8,641 nucleotides of DNA from positions 1 to 8,641 of the forward strand of contig DGTF01000071.1 of assembly GCA_002394235.1 (NCBI GenBank), written 5' to 3'. A model generated the notes under the pieces. It saw nothing but the letters and a program-made list of their open reading frames with translations, did not search any database and was not told where the DNA came from. The translations under genes and the position numbers were made by a program. This stretch comes from Eubacterium sp. UBA4343. GTDB lineage: Bacteria > Bacillota > Clostridia > Lachnospirales > Lachnospiraceae. Position 1 is the stretch's first letter. Each line of letters starts with the position of its first letter. Below are positions 1 to 6,897 of the stretch, one piece after another.

Positions 1-54
1 GAACATTAGCGACGACAACAGGTATTTTTGACTCTTACGGAGAGCACATTTCCG

Positions 55-939
55 TCACGCCCGATACATTCTCGCTTCGGGCTTCTTGTACAGATACACA
101 TGATCCGACAATACATCCTGTTCTTCGACATTCGTCTGATTGATGTCGCAGACCATCCGGTTCAGCTCTGATGTCCGGTAAATCCCGTCATCCGGCAGAA
201 TCAGGCATTCATGAATGCTGCTCGGGATGATAAAGTAGTCGCTGTCCAGTCTTTGAGCAATATGATTCGTCACATCCGGAAGCGCAATACACACCGCTCC
301 ATACATCCGGGACTGATTTGTCAGGAGATACAGGGGAGTCTCAGGAACCTCCTCCTCGCTGCACCTAAGATCCTCTTCCAGAATTTTTACCAGTGGCTGA
401 AAAAGGATCTCACTATGTTCTGCCGTCGCAGCCATGGCATCCTTCATGAGCTGGTCCGCGCTGATTCCCCAGATCTGCAGATGTTCATTCCGGATCTGAA
501 TCATGCAATCCGGGTAATCCGGCACGCTCAGATCATATACACAGGTTATCGCCAGATCCATCCAGCGCAGATGGGGCACCTCGCAGAGATGCTCCCGATT
601 CTTCTTCTCACTGATCAGATGGCACCGGAGATTCTTCTGCACCTCGTCATAATTCTGAAAAAATCCCGAGGGCAGCTTTCGGTATACACCACTCATTTTC
701 TCACGTTCCTGAAGGATGAGATTCACGATATGCCGGATGGAAACTCCGGTTTCCCACATGTCGTAATAATCTTCCAGGTACTGCATCGGCTGAGGCCGGT
801 CCGTACTGTCCCGCAGAACAAGCGCTCTCCGCCTGACTCCATTGTTTTTGCGGACTTCACAGACTCTTACATCCGTACTGTCAGCAGAGTCCTCCTTCAT
901 CTCGTGTACCAGAAGCTGTTCAAACTCATCGTAGCTCAT
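55..939 (-). CDS. DUF5688 family protein, function unknown
   Basis: A 294-residue protein that I recognise as DUF5688, a family common in Lachnospiraceae with no established function. Family-like segments are the NNGV motif followed by a LEDYYDMWETG stretch (residues 32-65) and the C-terminal half: LTNQ and YGAVCIALPDV (about 206-223), then DYFIIPSSIHECLILPDD (about 234-251). There is no signal peptide or membrane segment, so it is probably cytoplasmic. The start is well supported by AAGGAGG seven bases before the ATG. It is separated from efp by about 490 bp of non-coding sequence, so it is probably transcribed alone; I found no convincing promoter hexamers. Members of this family are often present in many copies per genome. 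Family assignment is from remembered motifs; no function is inferred. Confidence 0.85.
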   Translation of the reverse strand: MSYDEFEQLLVHEMKEDSADSTDVRVCEVRKNNGVRRRALVLRDSTDRPQPMQYLEDYYDMWETGVSIRHIVNLILQEREKMSGVYRKLPSGFFQNYDEVQKNLRCHLISEKKNREHLCEVPHLRWMDLAITCVYDLSVPDYPDCMIQIRNEHLQIWGISADQLMKDAMAATAEHSEILFQPLVKILEEDLRCSEEEVPETPLYLLTNQSRMYGAVCIALPDVTNHIAQRLDSDYFIIPSSIHECLILPDDGIYRTSELNRMVCDINQTNVEEQDVLSDHVYLYKKPEARMYRA

Positions 940-1331
940 AAAAATTCCTCCTTAAATGAAATTTATGTGTGGAATGTTCTATCTTTTGGGGATTTGTAAA
1001 AAGAGATTCCAATACAAAGGGAATCAGATAAAATGCGGAAAATTCAGGACAAAAGAAATGAAAGATTCCGTGCTGATAATACGCAAAAGGAATGTCAGCA
1101 CTGACGCAATCGAAAAAGCGGAACCAAAAGTCAGATATGATCGGAATGAAATAAACAAAGCAAAAGTCTGACAGAATCAGAAATGGAAAGGTAGAAAAAA
1201 CGCAACAACCCGGATAAGGAACTGAAAAGAATGAAGAAAGAAAAAGAATGAAAAAAGAATACAAATAATTTAAAAATTAAGAATTGGATAAGAGAATAAG
1301 AATTAATAATATCAGAAGAGAAGTAATAATA
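940..1331. other. Long intergenic stretch, purine-rich on the plus strand
   Basis: The gap between efp and the DUF5688 gene. From about 1000 to 1345 the plus strand is dominated by A and G, so the minus strand is pyrimidine-rich. Open frames here give biased translations: Phe/Leu/Ser-rich on the minus strand and Lys-rich on the plus strand. None has a ribosome binding site, and I consider none of them genes. An inverted repeat (GTGCTGA at 1070-1076, TCAGCAC at 1095-1101, 18-base loop) and a 20-bp tandem repeat (1304-1343) are the only structures I see. No clear sigma-A promoter for the DUF5688 gene could be identified. Confidence 0.6.
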
Positions 1332-1343
1332 TCAGAAGAAAAG
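1304..1343. repeat. Two-copy 20-bp tandem direct repeat
   Basis: Copies at 1304-1323 and 1324-1343 begin TAATAATATCAGAAGA and differ at one of 20 positions. The repeat lies just beyond the efp terminator hairpin and, read on the minus strand, supplies part of its T-rich tail. A local duplication by slippage is the simplest explanation. Confidence 0.85.
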
Positions 1344-1380
1344 ATAAGCTCCGCGCAGGCAGCATATCTGCCATGCGCGG
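1332..1380 (-). terminator. Probable intrinsic terminator of efp
   Basis: On the minus strand CCGCGCA and GGCAG pair with CTGCC and TGCGCGG around an ATATG loop (1351-1380). This gives a 12-bp stem with a single bulged base. It is followed by a T-rich but interrupted tail (CTTATCTTTTCTTCT). It starts about 50 bases after the efp stop. A smaller hairpin (ACGAC/GTCGT, 1382-1398) lies between. The tail is not a pure T run, so efficiency is uncertain. Confidence 0.7.
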
Positions 1381-1429
1381 ACACGACTCCGGCTGTCGTC
1401 GGGGCAGCTGCGGAATCTATTTATCTGAT

Positions 1430-1993
1430 TCAGACACGTTTGAGGTATTCGCCGGTTCTGGTATCGATCTGGACTTTGTCGCCCTGGTTTACAAACAGCG
1501 GTACATTGATCTGTGCTCCGGTCTCAACAGTGGCCGGCTTTGTAGCGCCCTGAGCAGTGTTTCCGGCAAATCCGGGCTCTGTCTCTGTGATCTCAAGCTC
1601 GACAAAGAGCGGTGCCTCTACTGCAAATACATTTCCATTGTAGGAATTCAGCTTTACGACCTCATTCTCTTTTACAAACTTCAGAGAATCACCTACCGTC
1701 TCGCTGTTTACTGCAATCTGATCAAAGGTCTCGGGATCCATGAAGTAATACAGATCTCCATCATTGTAAAGATACTGCATGTCATGCCGGTCAATTCTCG
1801 CTGCCGGGAATTTCTCGGTCGGACGGAATGTCTTCTCTACAACGCCGCCATTAATCACGTCTTTCAGTTTTGTTCTGACGAAGGCTGCTCCCTTGCCCGG
1901 TTTTACATGCTGAAACTCAATTACCTGGCAAACTTTTCCTTCGATTTCAAGGGTCATACCATTTCTAAACTCACCAGCTGCTACATCTGCCAT
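1430..1993 (-). CDS. efp: Elongation factor P
   Basis: Translation factor EF-P, 187 residues, the usual length. It binds ribosomes stalled at consecutive prolines and promotes peptide bond formation. The N-terminal KOW-like domain (about 1-65) carries the [10 protein letters not shown] loop. K34, at the tip of this loop, is the residue modified in many bacteria. The two OB-type domains follow (about 66-128 and 129-187), ending in the family-typical [22 protein letters not shown] segment. The ATG is preceded by AGGAGGT at eight bases, which fixes the start. A strong promoter lies 55-85 bases upstream and a hairpin terminator follows, so efp is probably a monocistronic unit that may also receive readthrough from gltA-yqeG. 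I see no EF-P modification gene in this window. Confidence 0.97.
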   Translation of the reverse strand: MADVAAGEFRNGMTLEIEGKVCQVIEFQHVKPGKGAAFVRTKLKDVINGGVVEKTFRPTEKFPAARIDRHDMQYLYNDGDLYYFMDPETFDQIAVNSETVGDSLKFVKENEVVKLNSYNGNVFAVEAPLFVELEITETEPGFAGNTAQGATKPATVETGAQINVPLFVNQGDKVQIDTRTGEYLKRV

Positions 1994-2048
1994 GTGATGT
2001 TACCTCCTTATTTACCTGCGTGTCATTTTTTGCAATAGACCGTGATTT

Positions 2049-2077
2049 ATTATATATAATTTTTACCTGATTTTCAA
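2049..2077 (-). promoter_or_regulatory. Strong sigma-A type promoter for efp
   Basis: On the minus strand TTGAAA (2072-2077) is separated by exactly 17 bases from a perfect TATAAT (2049-2054). The -35 box overlaps the yqeG stop codon (2074-2076). The predicted transcript starts near 2042, about 50 bases before the efp ATG. A consensus -10 with 17-bp spacing fits the high expression expected of EF-P. Confidence 0.85.
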
Positions 2078-2661
2078 CATTTTTTTTGGATGCCTTCTGT
2101 TCCCCTGTCACGCGCATACGCCTTCAGAACAGGCTTTTCCAAAAACCGCTTCAGCACGATCTGGATCTCCTCCTTCGGATCGATCGGATTGACAAGAATG
2201 CAGTACATCCCCGCTCGTCTGGCTCCCCAGACATCTGTAAAGAGCTGGTCTCCGATGAAGATCGTCTTGTCGGTCGGAACCTGAATGATTTCGCAGGCCC
2301 TGCAGTATCCCTTCACGGAAGGCTTGTTCGCCATGCAGAGATAATCCGACTCCACGTCAGCCGCAAAGGGAGCAACTCTTGATTTGCGGTTGTTTGAGAT
2401 CAGGCAGGTCCGGAATCCCATCTCATGAAGCCTGCGAAAGAGATCGATTGCCCTTCTGTCAGCAGGCGCGCCGTGCGGGACAAGGGTATTATCAATATCG
2501 AAGGTCACTCCCCGGTATCCTTTTTCATACCAGGAGGCAAAATTGATATGATACGCGGAATCCAGCCATTCATCCGGATAAAATTTCTTCAAAAATCCAT
2601 GGTTTTTCATTCTGCGTGCGTACCCTTCTCTCTTTCCCTGCATTTTCTTATTTTCTCTCAT
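2074..2661 (-). CDS. yqeG: YqeG family HAD-IIIA type phosphatase
   Basis: HAD-superfamily phosphatase of the YqeG group; the physiological substrate is not established. HAD motif I is FDIDNTLV (D55 nucleophile, D57), motif II is in LISNN (88-91), the conserved lysine is K113 in the ANKP segment, and motif III/IV is FIGDQLFTD (about 135-143). The segment KFYPDEW is also family-typical. No signal or membrane segment is seen. The first ATG (2661) overlaps gltA by 14 bases but has no ribosome binding site. An ATG at 2643 lies four bases after the gltA stop with GAGAG upstream, and an ATG at 2610 (residue 18, preceded by GAAGGG at 12 bases) best matches the usual family N-terminus. The true protein may therefore be 178-189 residues. 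Its tight linkage to gltA implies co-transcription. Confidence 0.92.
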   Translation of the reverse strand: MRENKKMQGKREGYARRMKNHGFLKKFYPDEWLDSAYHINFASWYEKGYRGVTFDIDNTLVPHGAPADRRAIDLFRRLHEMGFRTCLISNNRKSRVAPFAADVESDYLCMANKPSVKGYCRACEIIQVPTDKTIFIGDQLFTDVWGARRAGMYCILVNPIDPKEEIQIVLKRFLEKPVLKAYARDRGTEGIQKKC

Positions 2662-4009
2662 CGAGAGGAATGTATTCGCCGTTCGGACAGATGTTCATAT
2701 AAGCCGGACGGATGATCTTATCTACATTGATCAGCTCCTCCAGGCGGTGCGCACTCCATCCGACAATTCTCGCGCAGGCGAAAATCGGTGTATACAGCTC
2801 AAGCGGCAGGTCCAGCATGCTGTAGACGAAACCACTGTAGAAATCGACATTTGCGCTGACGCCCTTGTAGATATGGCGTTCCTCCGCGATGACCTCCGGA
2901 GCAAGTTTCTCAACCATGGAATACATCAAATAATCCTTGTGTCTGCCCTTCTGATCCGCAAGCTTCTCTACGAAAGATTTCAGAATCTGCGCACGGGGAT
3001 CGGAGACCGAATACACCGCATGTCCCATTCCGTAAATCAGACCCTTTTTGTCAAACGCTTCCTTATGAAGGAGTTTCTTCAGGTATTCCCTGATCTGATC
3101 CTCATCAGTCACATCTCTGACATTCTTCTTCAGATCCGCAAACATCTTCACGACCTTGATATTGGCGCCTCCGTGCTTTGGTCCCTTCAATGACCCCAGA
3201 GCCGCCGCGATGGTCGAATACGTGTCTGTACCAGAAGAAGTTACTACATGAGTCGTAAAGGTAGAATTATTTCCGCCGCCATGCTCCATATGAAGAACCA
3301 GGGCAAGATCCAGAACCTTTGCCTCCAGCTCAGAATATTTTGTGTCCGGACGAAGCATCAGAAGGATATTCTCCGCCGTCGACAGCTTCGGCGACGGATT
3401 GTGAATATAGAAGCTTTTCCCCTTGATATAGTGATTATATGCATGATAGCCATATACCGAAAGCATTGGGAAGACAGCAATCAGATTCAGGCACTGACGC
3501 AGAACGTTCGGGAGTGAAATATCGTCTGCGTTCTTGTCGTAATAATAAAGCGTCAGGACACTTCTCGAGAGTGTGTTCATCATGTCCTTTGCAGGCGCCT
3601 TCATGATGACATCCCGGACAAAATTCTTCGGAAGTGAGCGCTGATTGGCAAGGAGAACGCAGAAATCATCCAGCTCCTCTTTTTTCGGAAGTCTTCCGAA
3701 AAGCAGTAGATACGCCGCCTCCTCGAACCCGAAGCGGTTTTCACGGAGGAAGCCCTCCGTAAGATCATGGATGTTGATTCCCCGGTAATATAATTCTCCG
3801 GGACAGGGAACCCGGTTACCGTCAATATTTTTAAAGGATACAATATTTGAAATATTGGTCAGACCTGCGCGGACACCCTGACCGTTCACATCACGCAGTC
3901 CTTTCTTAACATCATACTCTGCGTAGAGTCCTTTTGCGATTCCTGTATTCTCCTTGCATTCCTCTGCAAGTTCCACAATCTCCGGCGTGACCTTCGTCTG
4001 AAAACTCAT
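2648..4009 (-). CDS. gltA: Citrate synthase
   Basis: Condenses acetyl-CoA with oxaloacetate to citrate, the entry step of the oxidative TCA branch; in fermentative Clostridia this mainly feeds 2-oxoglutarate and glutamate synthesis. At 453 residues it belongs to the somewhat longer bacterial citrate synthases common in Clostridia. Active-site motifs are complete: LHMEHGGGNN (H243, oxaloacetate pocket), GPKHGGAN (H279), GMGHAVY (H330) and NVDFYSG (D389). H279, H330 and D389 correspond to the catalytic His/His/Asp triad. The Arg-containing ARIVGWSAHRLEE segment lies at 413-425. The start is supported by AGGAG eight bases before the ATG. The gene follows alaA after 113 bp without a clear promoter or terminator, and overlaps the next gene, yqeG. 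A 2-methylcitrate synthase activity cannot be excluded, but no propionate genes are nearby. Confidence 0.95.
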   Translation of the reverse strand: MSFQTKVTPEIVELAEECKENTGIAKGLYAEYDVKKGLRDVNGQGVRAGLTNISNIVSFKNIDGNRVPCPGELYYRGINIHDLTEGFLRENRFGFEEAAYLLLFGRLPKKEELDDFCVLLANQRSLPKNFVRDVIMKAPAKDMMNTLSRSVLTLYYYDKNADDISLPNVLRQCLNLIAVFPMLSVYGYHAYNHYIKGKSFYIHNPSPKLSTAENILLMLRPDTKYSELEAKVLDLALVLHMEHGGGNNSTFTTHVVTSSGTDTYSTIAAALGSLKGPKHGGANIKVVKMFADLKKNVRDVTDEDQIREYLKKLLHKEAFDKKGLIYGMGHAVYSVSDPRAQILKSFVEKLADQKGRHKDYLMYSMVEKLAPEVIAEERHIYKGVSANVDFYSGFVYSMLDLPLELYTPIFACARIVGWSAHRLEELINVDKIIRPAYMNICPNGEYIPLDERK

Positions 4010-4122
4010 CCTTTTTACTCCTGTTCTCTGTTGTCATTGATTCATGGAAAACTTTCCCGCAAACCGTTTACCCGCTCTCTGCCATTCCGGTCCCCGCAGA
4101 ACTACACTGCTGTCCGGATTTG

Positions 4123-5337
4123 TTACTGATGATAATACTGAAGGAATTCCTCAAGCTTCGCACACGCAGACCGCAGCGTCCTTCTGTGCGGCAGATATAC
4201 AATCCGGAAGTGATCCGGCGCGATCCAGTTGAATCCGGTTCCCTGAACGATCAGCACCTGCTTCTGATAGAGGAAATCATAGGCAAACTTCATGTCATCG
4301 GTGATGTTGAATTTCTCCGTGTCAATCTTCGGAAAGATGTAGAACGCAGCCTTTGGCTTTACAACGCTGATACCGGGAATATCCTTCAGCAGATTGTACA
4401 CACACTCTCTCTGTTCGTAAATTCGTCCTCCGGGAACCAGATATTCCTCGACGCTCTGATATCCTCCAAGAGCGGTCTGGACGATCGACTGCGCCGGGAC
4501 ATTAGAACAGAGCCGCATATTGGACAGCATATTAATGCCTTCCAGATAATCTTTTCCCATCTCAAGATTCCCCGAGAAAACCATCCAGCCGACGCGGAAA
4601 CCCGCGATCATATGGGATTTCGAAAGGCCGGAGAAGGTCACACAAAAAAGATCCGGCGCCAGTGAAGCGATGGAAGTGTGGCCGATGCCGTCCATGACGA
4701 GTCGGTCATAGATTTCATCACAGAAAATGATGAGCTGATGCTCACGCGCGACTCTGACAATCTCCTCCAGGACCTCCTTCGGATAAACGGCTCCCGTCGG
4801 GTTATTCGGATTGATGATGACAATCGCCTTGGTCTTGTCGGTAACTTTTTTCTCGATATCCTCAATGTCCGGATACCATTCTGACTGCTCGTCACAGATG
4901 TAATGGACGACCTTGCCTCCTGCAAGGGTCGCGCAGGCTGTCCACAGCGGATAATCCGGAGCCGGAATCAGAATCTCATCTCCATCCTCCAGAAGCGCCT
5001 GAAGGGCCAGATTGATCAATTCACTGACACCGTTTCCTGTATAGATGTTTTTGATTTCAACGTTCGGAATCTTCTTCAGCTGACAATACTGCATGATCGC
5101 TTTTCTTGCGGAAAAAAGGCCTCTCGAATCGGAATATCCCTCACAGTCTGCGAGGTTGCTCATCATATCGTGGATCACCTCATCCGGAGCTGTAAAGCCG
5201 AAGGTCGCCGGGTTGCCGATATTCAGCTTCAGGATCTTCTTTCCGTCCTCCTCCATGCGAGCCGCCTCTGCAACAACCGGGCCGCGGACATCATATAACA
5301 CATTATCCAGCTTTGATGATTTATTGAACTGTCTCAT
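4123..5337 (-). CDS. alaA: AlaA-type PLP-dependent alanine (glutamate-pyruvate) aminotransferase
   Basis: Class I/II aminotransferase, 404 residues, closely resembling E. coli AlaA along its whole length. It is expected to interconvert glutamate plus pyruvate with 2-oxoglutarate plus alanine in the cytoplasm. Landmarks are SSKLDNVLYDVRGPV at the N-terminus, NIGNP (39-43), GNGVSELI (101-108), APDYPLWTA (126-134), NPNNPTGA (176-183), D207 and Y210 in CDEIYD, the PLP lysine K240 in SGLSK, R248 in AGFRVGWM, and the substrate-binding HFRIVYLP near the C-terminus. The residues after the lysine read SHMI, where E. coli AlaA has TYRV. I chose the ATG at 5337 because GGGGAGG precedes it by seven bases and the family N-terminus begins there; an upstream in-frame start at 5379 would add 14 unsupported residues. 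It lies upstream of gltA, possibly co-transcribed. Confidence 0.93.
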   Translation of the reverse strand: MRQFNKSSKLDNVLYDVRGPVVAEAARMEEDGKKILKLNIGNPATFGFTAPDEVIHDMMSNLADCEGYSDSRGLFSARKAIMQYCQLKKIPNVEIKNIYTGNGVSELINLALQALLEDGDEILIPAPDYPLWTACATLAGGKVVHYICDEQSEWYPDIEDIEKKVTDKTKAIVIINPNNPTGAVYPKEVLEEIVRVAREHQLIIFCDEIYDRLVMDGIGHTSIASLAPDLFCVTFSGLSKSHMIAGFRVGWMVFSGNLEMGKDYLEGINMLSNMRLCSNVPAQSIVQTALGGYQSVEEYLVPGGRIYEQRECVYNLLKDIPGISVVKPKAAFYIFPKIDTEKFNITDDMKFAYDFLYQKQVLIVQGTGFNWIAPDHFRIVYLPHRRTLRSACAKLEEFLQYYHQ

Positions 5338-5424
5338 AACTGTACCTCCCCAGATGAATATGTACGGGCAGTCAGCCACATCCGCTCATACATAGTATGA
5401 AACGGTGGGGCAAACGCCGCGACA

Positions 5425-5457
5425 GACCGGCAAAGCCGGTCACATGCAGCAGCTGCA
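5425..5457. repeat. Two adjacent hairpins in the alaA leader, REP-like
   Basis: GACCGGC and GCCGGTC pair perfectly around an AAA/TTT loop (5425-5441). Three bases further, TGCAG and CTGCA pair around a three-base loop (5445-5457). Neither is followed by a T run on the minus strand, so they are not obvious intrinsic terminators. They sit about 90-110 bases downstream of the predicted alaA transcription start and 90-120 bases before the ATG. This could be a dispersed palindromic repeat unit or leader RNA structure. Confidence 0.5.
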
Positions 5458-5502
5458 CGGGTTGTGAAGCAACGGAGCAACTGTCTTTATATATCTCATG
5501 TC

Positions 5503-5518
5503 ATTCTATATATTGTGG
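5503..5518. promoter_or_regulatory. NrdR-box-like palindrome (proximal)
   Basis: The core CTATATATTGTG matches the palindromic NrdR box core (CWATATATWGTG) at every position, and about 13 of 16 positions fit the full remembered consensus. It overlaps the -10 of the second alaA promoter candidate. AT-rich promoter DNA can mimic this motif, so the call is tentative. Confidence 0.3.
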
Positions 5519-5540
5519 CGCTAATTCCCGTCATTTTCAA
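5512..5540 (-). promoter_or_regulatory. Candidate second alaA promoter
   Basis: On the minus strand TTGAAA (5535-5540), 17 bases, then CACAAT (5512-5517). The -10 is imperfect. The layout matches the upstream promoter at 5556-5584, and both -10 regions continue as ATAT. Either or both could drive alaA. Confidence 0.45.
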
Positions 5541-5546
5541 TTTCAA

Positions 5547-5562
5547 TCAGAATATATTGTAA
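5547..5562. promoter_or_regulatory. NrdR-box-like palindrome (distal)
   Basis: Contains AATATATTGT and matches about 12 of 16 positions of the remembered NrdR box consensus. It overlaps the -10 box of the main alaA promoter. It lies 44 bp from the proximal site, which is not the commonest spacing of about three helical turns but is close to four. Confidence 0.22.
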
Positions 5563-5584
5563 CATTTACACTCAATTCTTGCAA
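5556..5584 (-). promoter_or_regulatory. Sigma-A type promoter upstream of alaA
   Basis: On the minus strand TTGCAA (5579-5584), a 17-base spacer, then TACAAT (5556-5561). The predicted transcript begins near 5549, leaving a leader of about 210 bases before the alaA ATG. The promoter begins nine bases after the stop of the transposase remnant. Confidence 0.7.
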
Positions 5585-5592
5585 CGCGCACC

Positions 5593-6111
5593 TTATACAC
5601 GTTGTGGTGCTCTGCCTGCTGCCCTCTGCTTTTCCCGGATCCGCCTCAGAAGCGGATTGAGCCTCGGATCCGGACTGTTCACCACAAGTGAGATCAGCTC
5701 CTTCATATATGTGCCGAGAAGATCCTCCCCGGTTTTTTCCATATTCGCCTCATTTCTGGCCCGGAACCGCCGGAATGTATTGGTGCTGAACGGCTGGCTG
5801 TCATAAACCGTCGTGTGCAGGGCGTACTGAAATCTTATATCAAAATTCAGCGTCTCAATCATCTCATCATCGGTCATGTCCAGCAGTTCCTCCAGCAGCA
5901 TGCCTCCCAGCACGATATTGACCGGGGTATTCGGTCTCGGGCTCCTGTCACTGTAGAAATCCGCGAATTTTCGTTCATCGATTTTTGGAAAAATATCATC
6001 CCCGAACGGTTTTGCCCAGGAACGATCCAGCAGCTTCTTCTCCCGTTCACTCAGATGATTCAGGGAATCGACAAACGAGAGCTGCTGATATGTATTTTGT
6101 ACAAATGCCAT
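5593..6111 (-). pseudogene. IS1182-like transposase, N-terminal fragment
   Basis: A 172-codon frame whose first 140 or so residues match the N-terminal DUF772-type region of IS1182-family transposases. Motifs are QNTYQQLSFVDSLNHLSERE at the start, RPNTPVNIVLGGMLLEELL (about 59-77), and DIRFQYALHTT followed by QPFSTNTFRRFRAR (about 91-120). Full-length relatives are several hundred residues and carry the DDE catalytic domain. Here homology fades after about residue 143 (near 5680), and the remaining Arg-rich tail to the stop looks like unrelated sequence. No catalytic domain follows, and I could not identify terminal inverted repeats. The ORF begins 57 bases after the nrdR stop with a weak AAAGG site. 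Most likely it is the relic of a deleted insertion sequence; a domesticated short protein is possible but unsupported. Confidence 0.75.
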
Positions 6112-6167
6112 TACTTCGGGCCTTTCGTTTTCGATCGCAGAGAAACAGGTCCAGAACTGTTCCCGCG

Positions 6168-6617
6168 TTACTTCAGCAGTTTCTTGAGTTCTTCCATAAA
6201 GGTGTTCACATCCTTGAATTCACGATATACGGACGCAAACCTTACATATGCCACAGGATCCAGATTCTTCAGTCTTTCCATGACCATGGTTCCGATCTCG
6301 TGGCTTGAGATTTCCTTGTCCTCACGGCTGTAAATCTCATTTTCTACCTGATCTACAATGTCATTCATCTGCTTGACAGAGACCATCCGTTTTCTGCAGG
6401 CGAGCATGATGCCGTTGTACAGCTTGTTCCGGTCGTAACGTTCCCGCGTCATGTCCTTCTTGATCACCATGACCGGAATGTTTTCGATTTTTTCATAGGT
6501 GGTAAACCGCTTGCCGCAATGATCGCAGACCCTTCTGCGCCGGATGGAATTATCCTCCTCCACTGGTCTGGAATCAATGACTCTTGTGTTATCCTGATTA
6601 CAATATGGACATTTCAT
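6168..6617 (-). CDS. nrdR: Transcriptional repressor NrdR
   Basis: ATP/dATP-sensing repressor of ribonucleotide reductase genes; it binds paired NrdR boxes over nrd promoters. At 149 residues it has the normal length. The N-terminal zinc ribbon has CPYC (C3, C6) and CDHC (C31, C34), with the basic RRRRVC strand between. The ATP-cone domain spans about 47-137 and includes VIKKDMTRERYDRNKL and the DPVAYVRFASVYREF signature. The start is fixed by GAGGGA six bases before the ATG. A promoter candidate lies about 55-85 bases upstream. No ribonucleotide reductase gene is in the window, so its targets are elsewhere, apart from the possible sites near alaA. Confidence 0.97.
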   Translation of the reverse strand: MKCPYCNQDNTRVIDSRPVEEDNSIRRRRVCDHCGKRFTTYEKIENIPVMVIKKDMTRERYDRNKLYNGIMLACRKRMVSVKQMNDIVDQVENEIYSREDKEISSHEIGTMVMERLKNLDPVAYVRFASVYREFKDVNTFMEELKKLLK

Positions 6618-6671
6618 CTGTATTCCCTCAAAAATCCGGGATTGCGAAAGTGCACAGCACAGGCAATCCGA

Positions 6672-6700
6672 AGCATATCCAATTTGTGACGCAATTTCAA
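6672..6700 (-). promoter_or_regulatory. Candidate nrdR promoter
   Basis: On the minus strand TTGAAA (6695-6700), 17 bases, then TATGCT (6672-6677). The predicted start is near 6665, giving a leader of about 50 bases with a good ribosome binding site before nrdR. The -10 matches four of six consensus bases. Confidence 0.5.
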
Positions 6701-6828
6701 CCTGGTTGTTTCACTGTTTCCGTTTATCCGCTGCAGGAATGATGCCAATCCGGAAGAACGACAGACAATTACATATCGTTCCCATTTTTTCACATCTGGC
6801 ACGTCAGAGATACCCTTGTCCTGCCTGA

Positions 6829-6862
6829 CTCATATCATCCCGCAATAAATCCTGCCGCTCCG
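6829..6862 (-). repeat. Degenerate copy of the 3' end of the COG2426 gene
   Basis: These 34 bases match 6898-6931 at 31 positions; the second copy is the actual 3' end and stop region of the upstream membrane protein gene. Read on the minus strand, this copy encodes GAAGFIAG plus stop, against GAAGLIAG plus stop in the gene. A short frame leading into it from an ATG at 6897 reads MGVTLAEWPYVRGAAGFIAG, loosely like the gene's own C-terminus. It is probably a remnant of a tandem duplication. Confidence 0.75.
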
Positions 6863-6897
6863 CGTACGTACGGCCACTCCGCAAGCGTTACGCCCAT

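Noticed and set aside
211..999. A 262-residue open frame on the plus strand opposite the DUF5688 gene
   Set aside because: No family resemblance and no ribosome binding site. The minus-strand frame has an ideal AAGGAGG and DUF5688 motifs.
956..1171. A 71-residue Lys-rich plus-strand frame in the efp-DUF5688 gap
   Set aside because: No Shine-Dalgarno, biased composition due to the purine-rich strand, and no recognisable motif.
926..1264. A 112-residue Phe-rich minus-strand frame that could look like a membrane protein
   Set aside because: The composition comes from the pyrimidine-rich strand. It has no ribosome binding site, and its end overlaps the well supported DUF5688 start.
1373..2038. 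A 221-residue plus-strand frame opposite efp
   Set aside because: EF-P on the minus strand is unmistakable, with a promoter, ribosome binding site and terminator in place. The plus frame has none of these.
4047..4058. Near-palindrome GGAAAACTTTCC in the alaA-gltA gap as a possible operator
   Set aside because: Short, matches no regulator site I can name, has no second copy nearby, and no promoter could be placed next to it.
6614..6802. A 62-residue minus-strand frame overlapping the nrdR start by four bases (ATGA)
   Set aside because: The overlap looks operon-like, but the frame needs a GTG start with a poor site, matches no family I know, and contains a plausible nrdR promoter (6672-6700). 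nrdR has its own good ribosome binding site. Conservation in relatives would reopen this.
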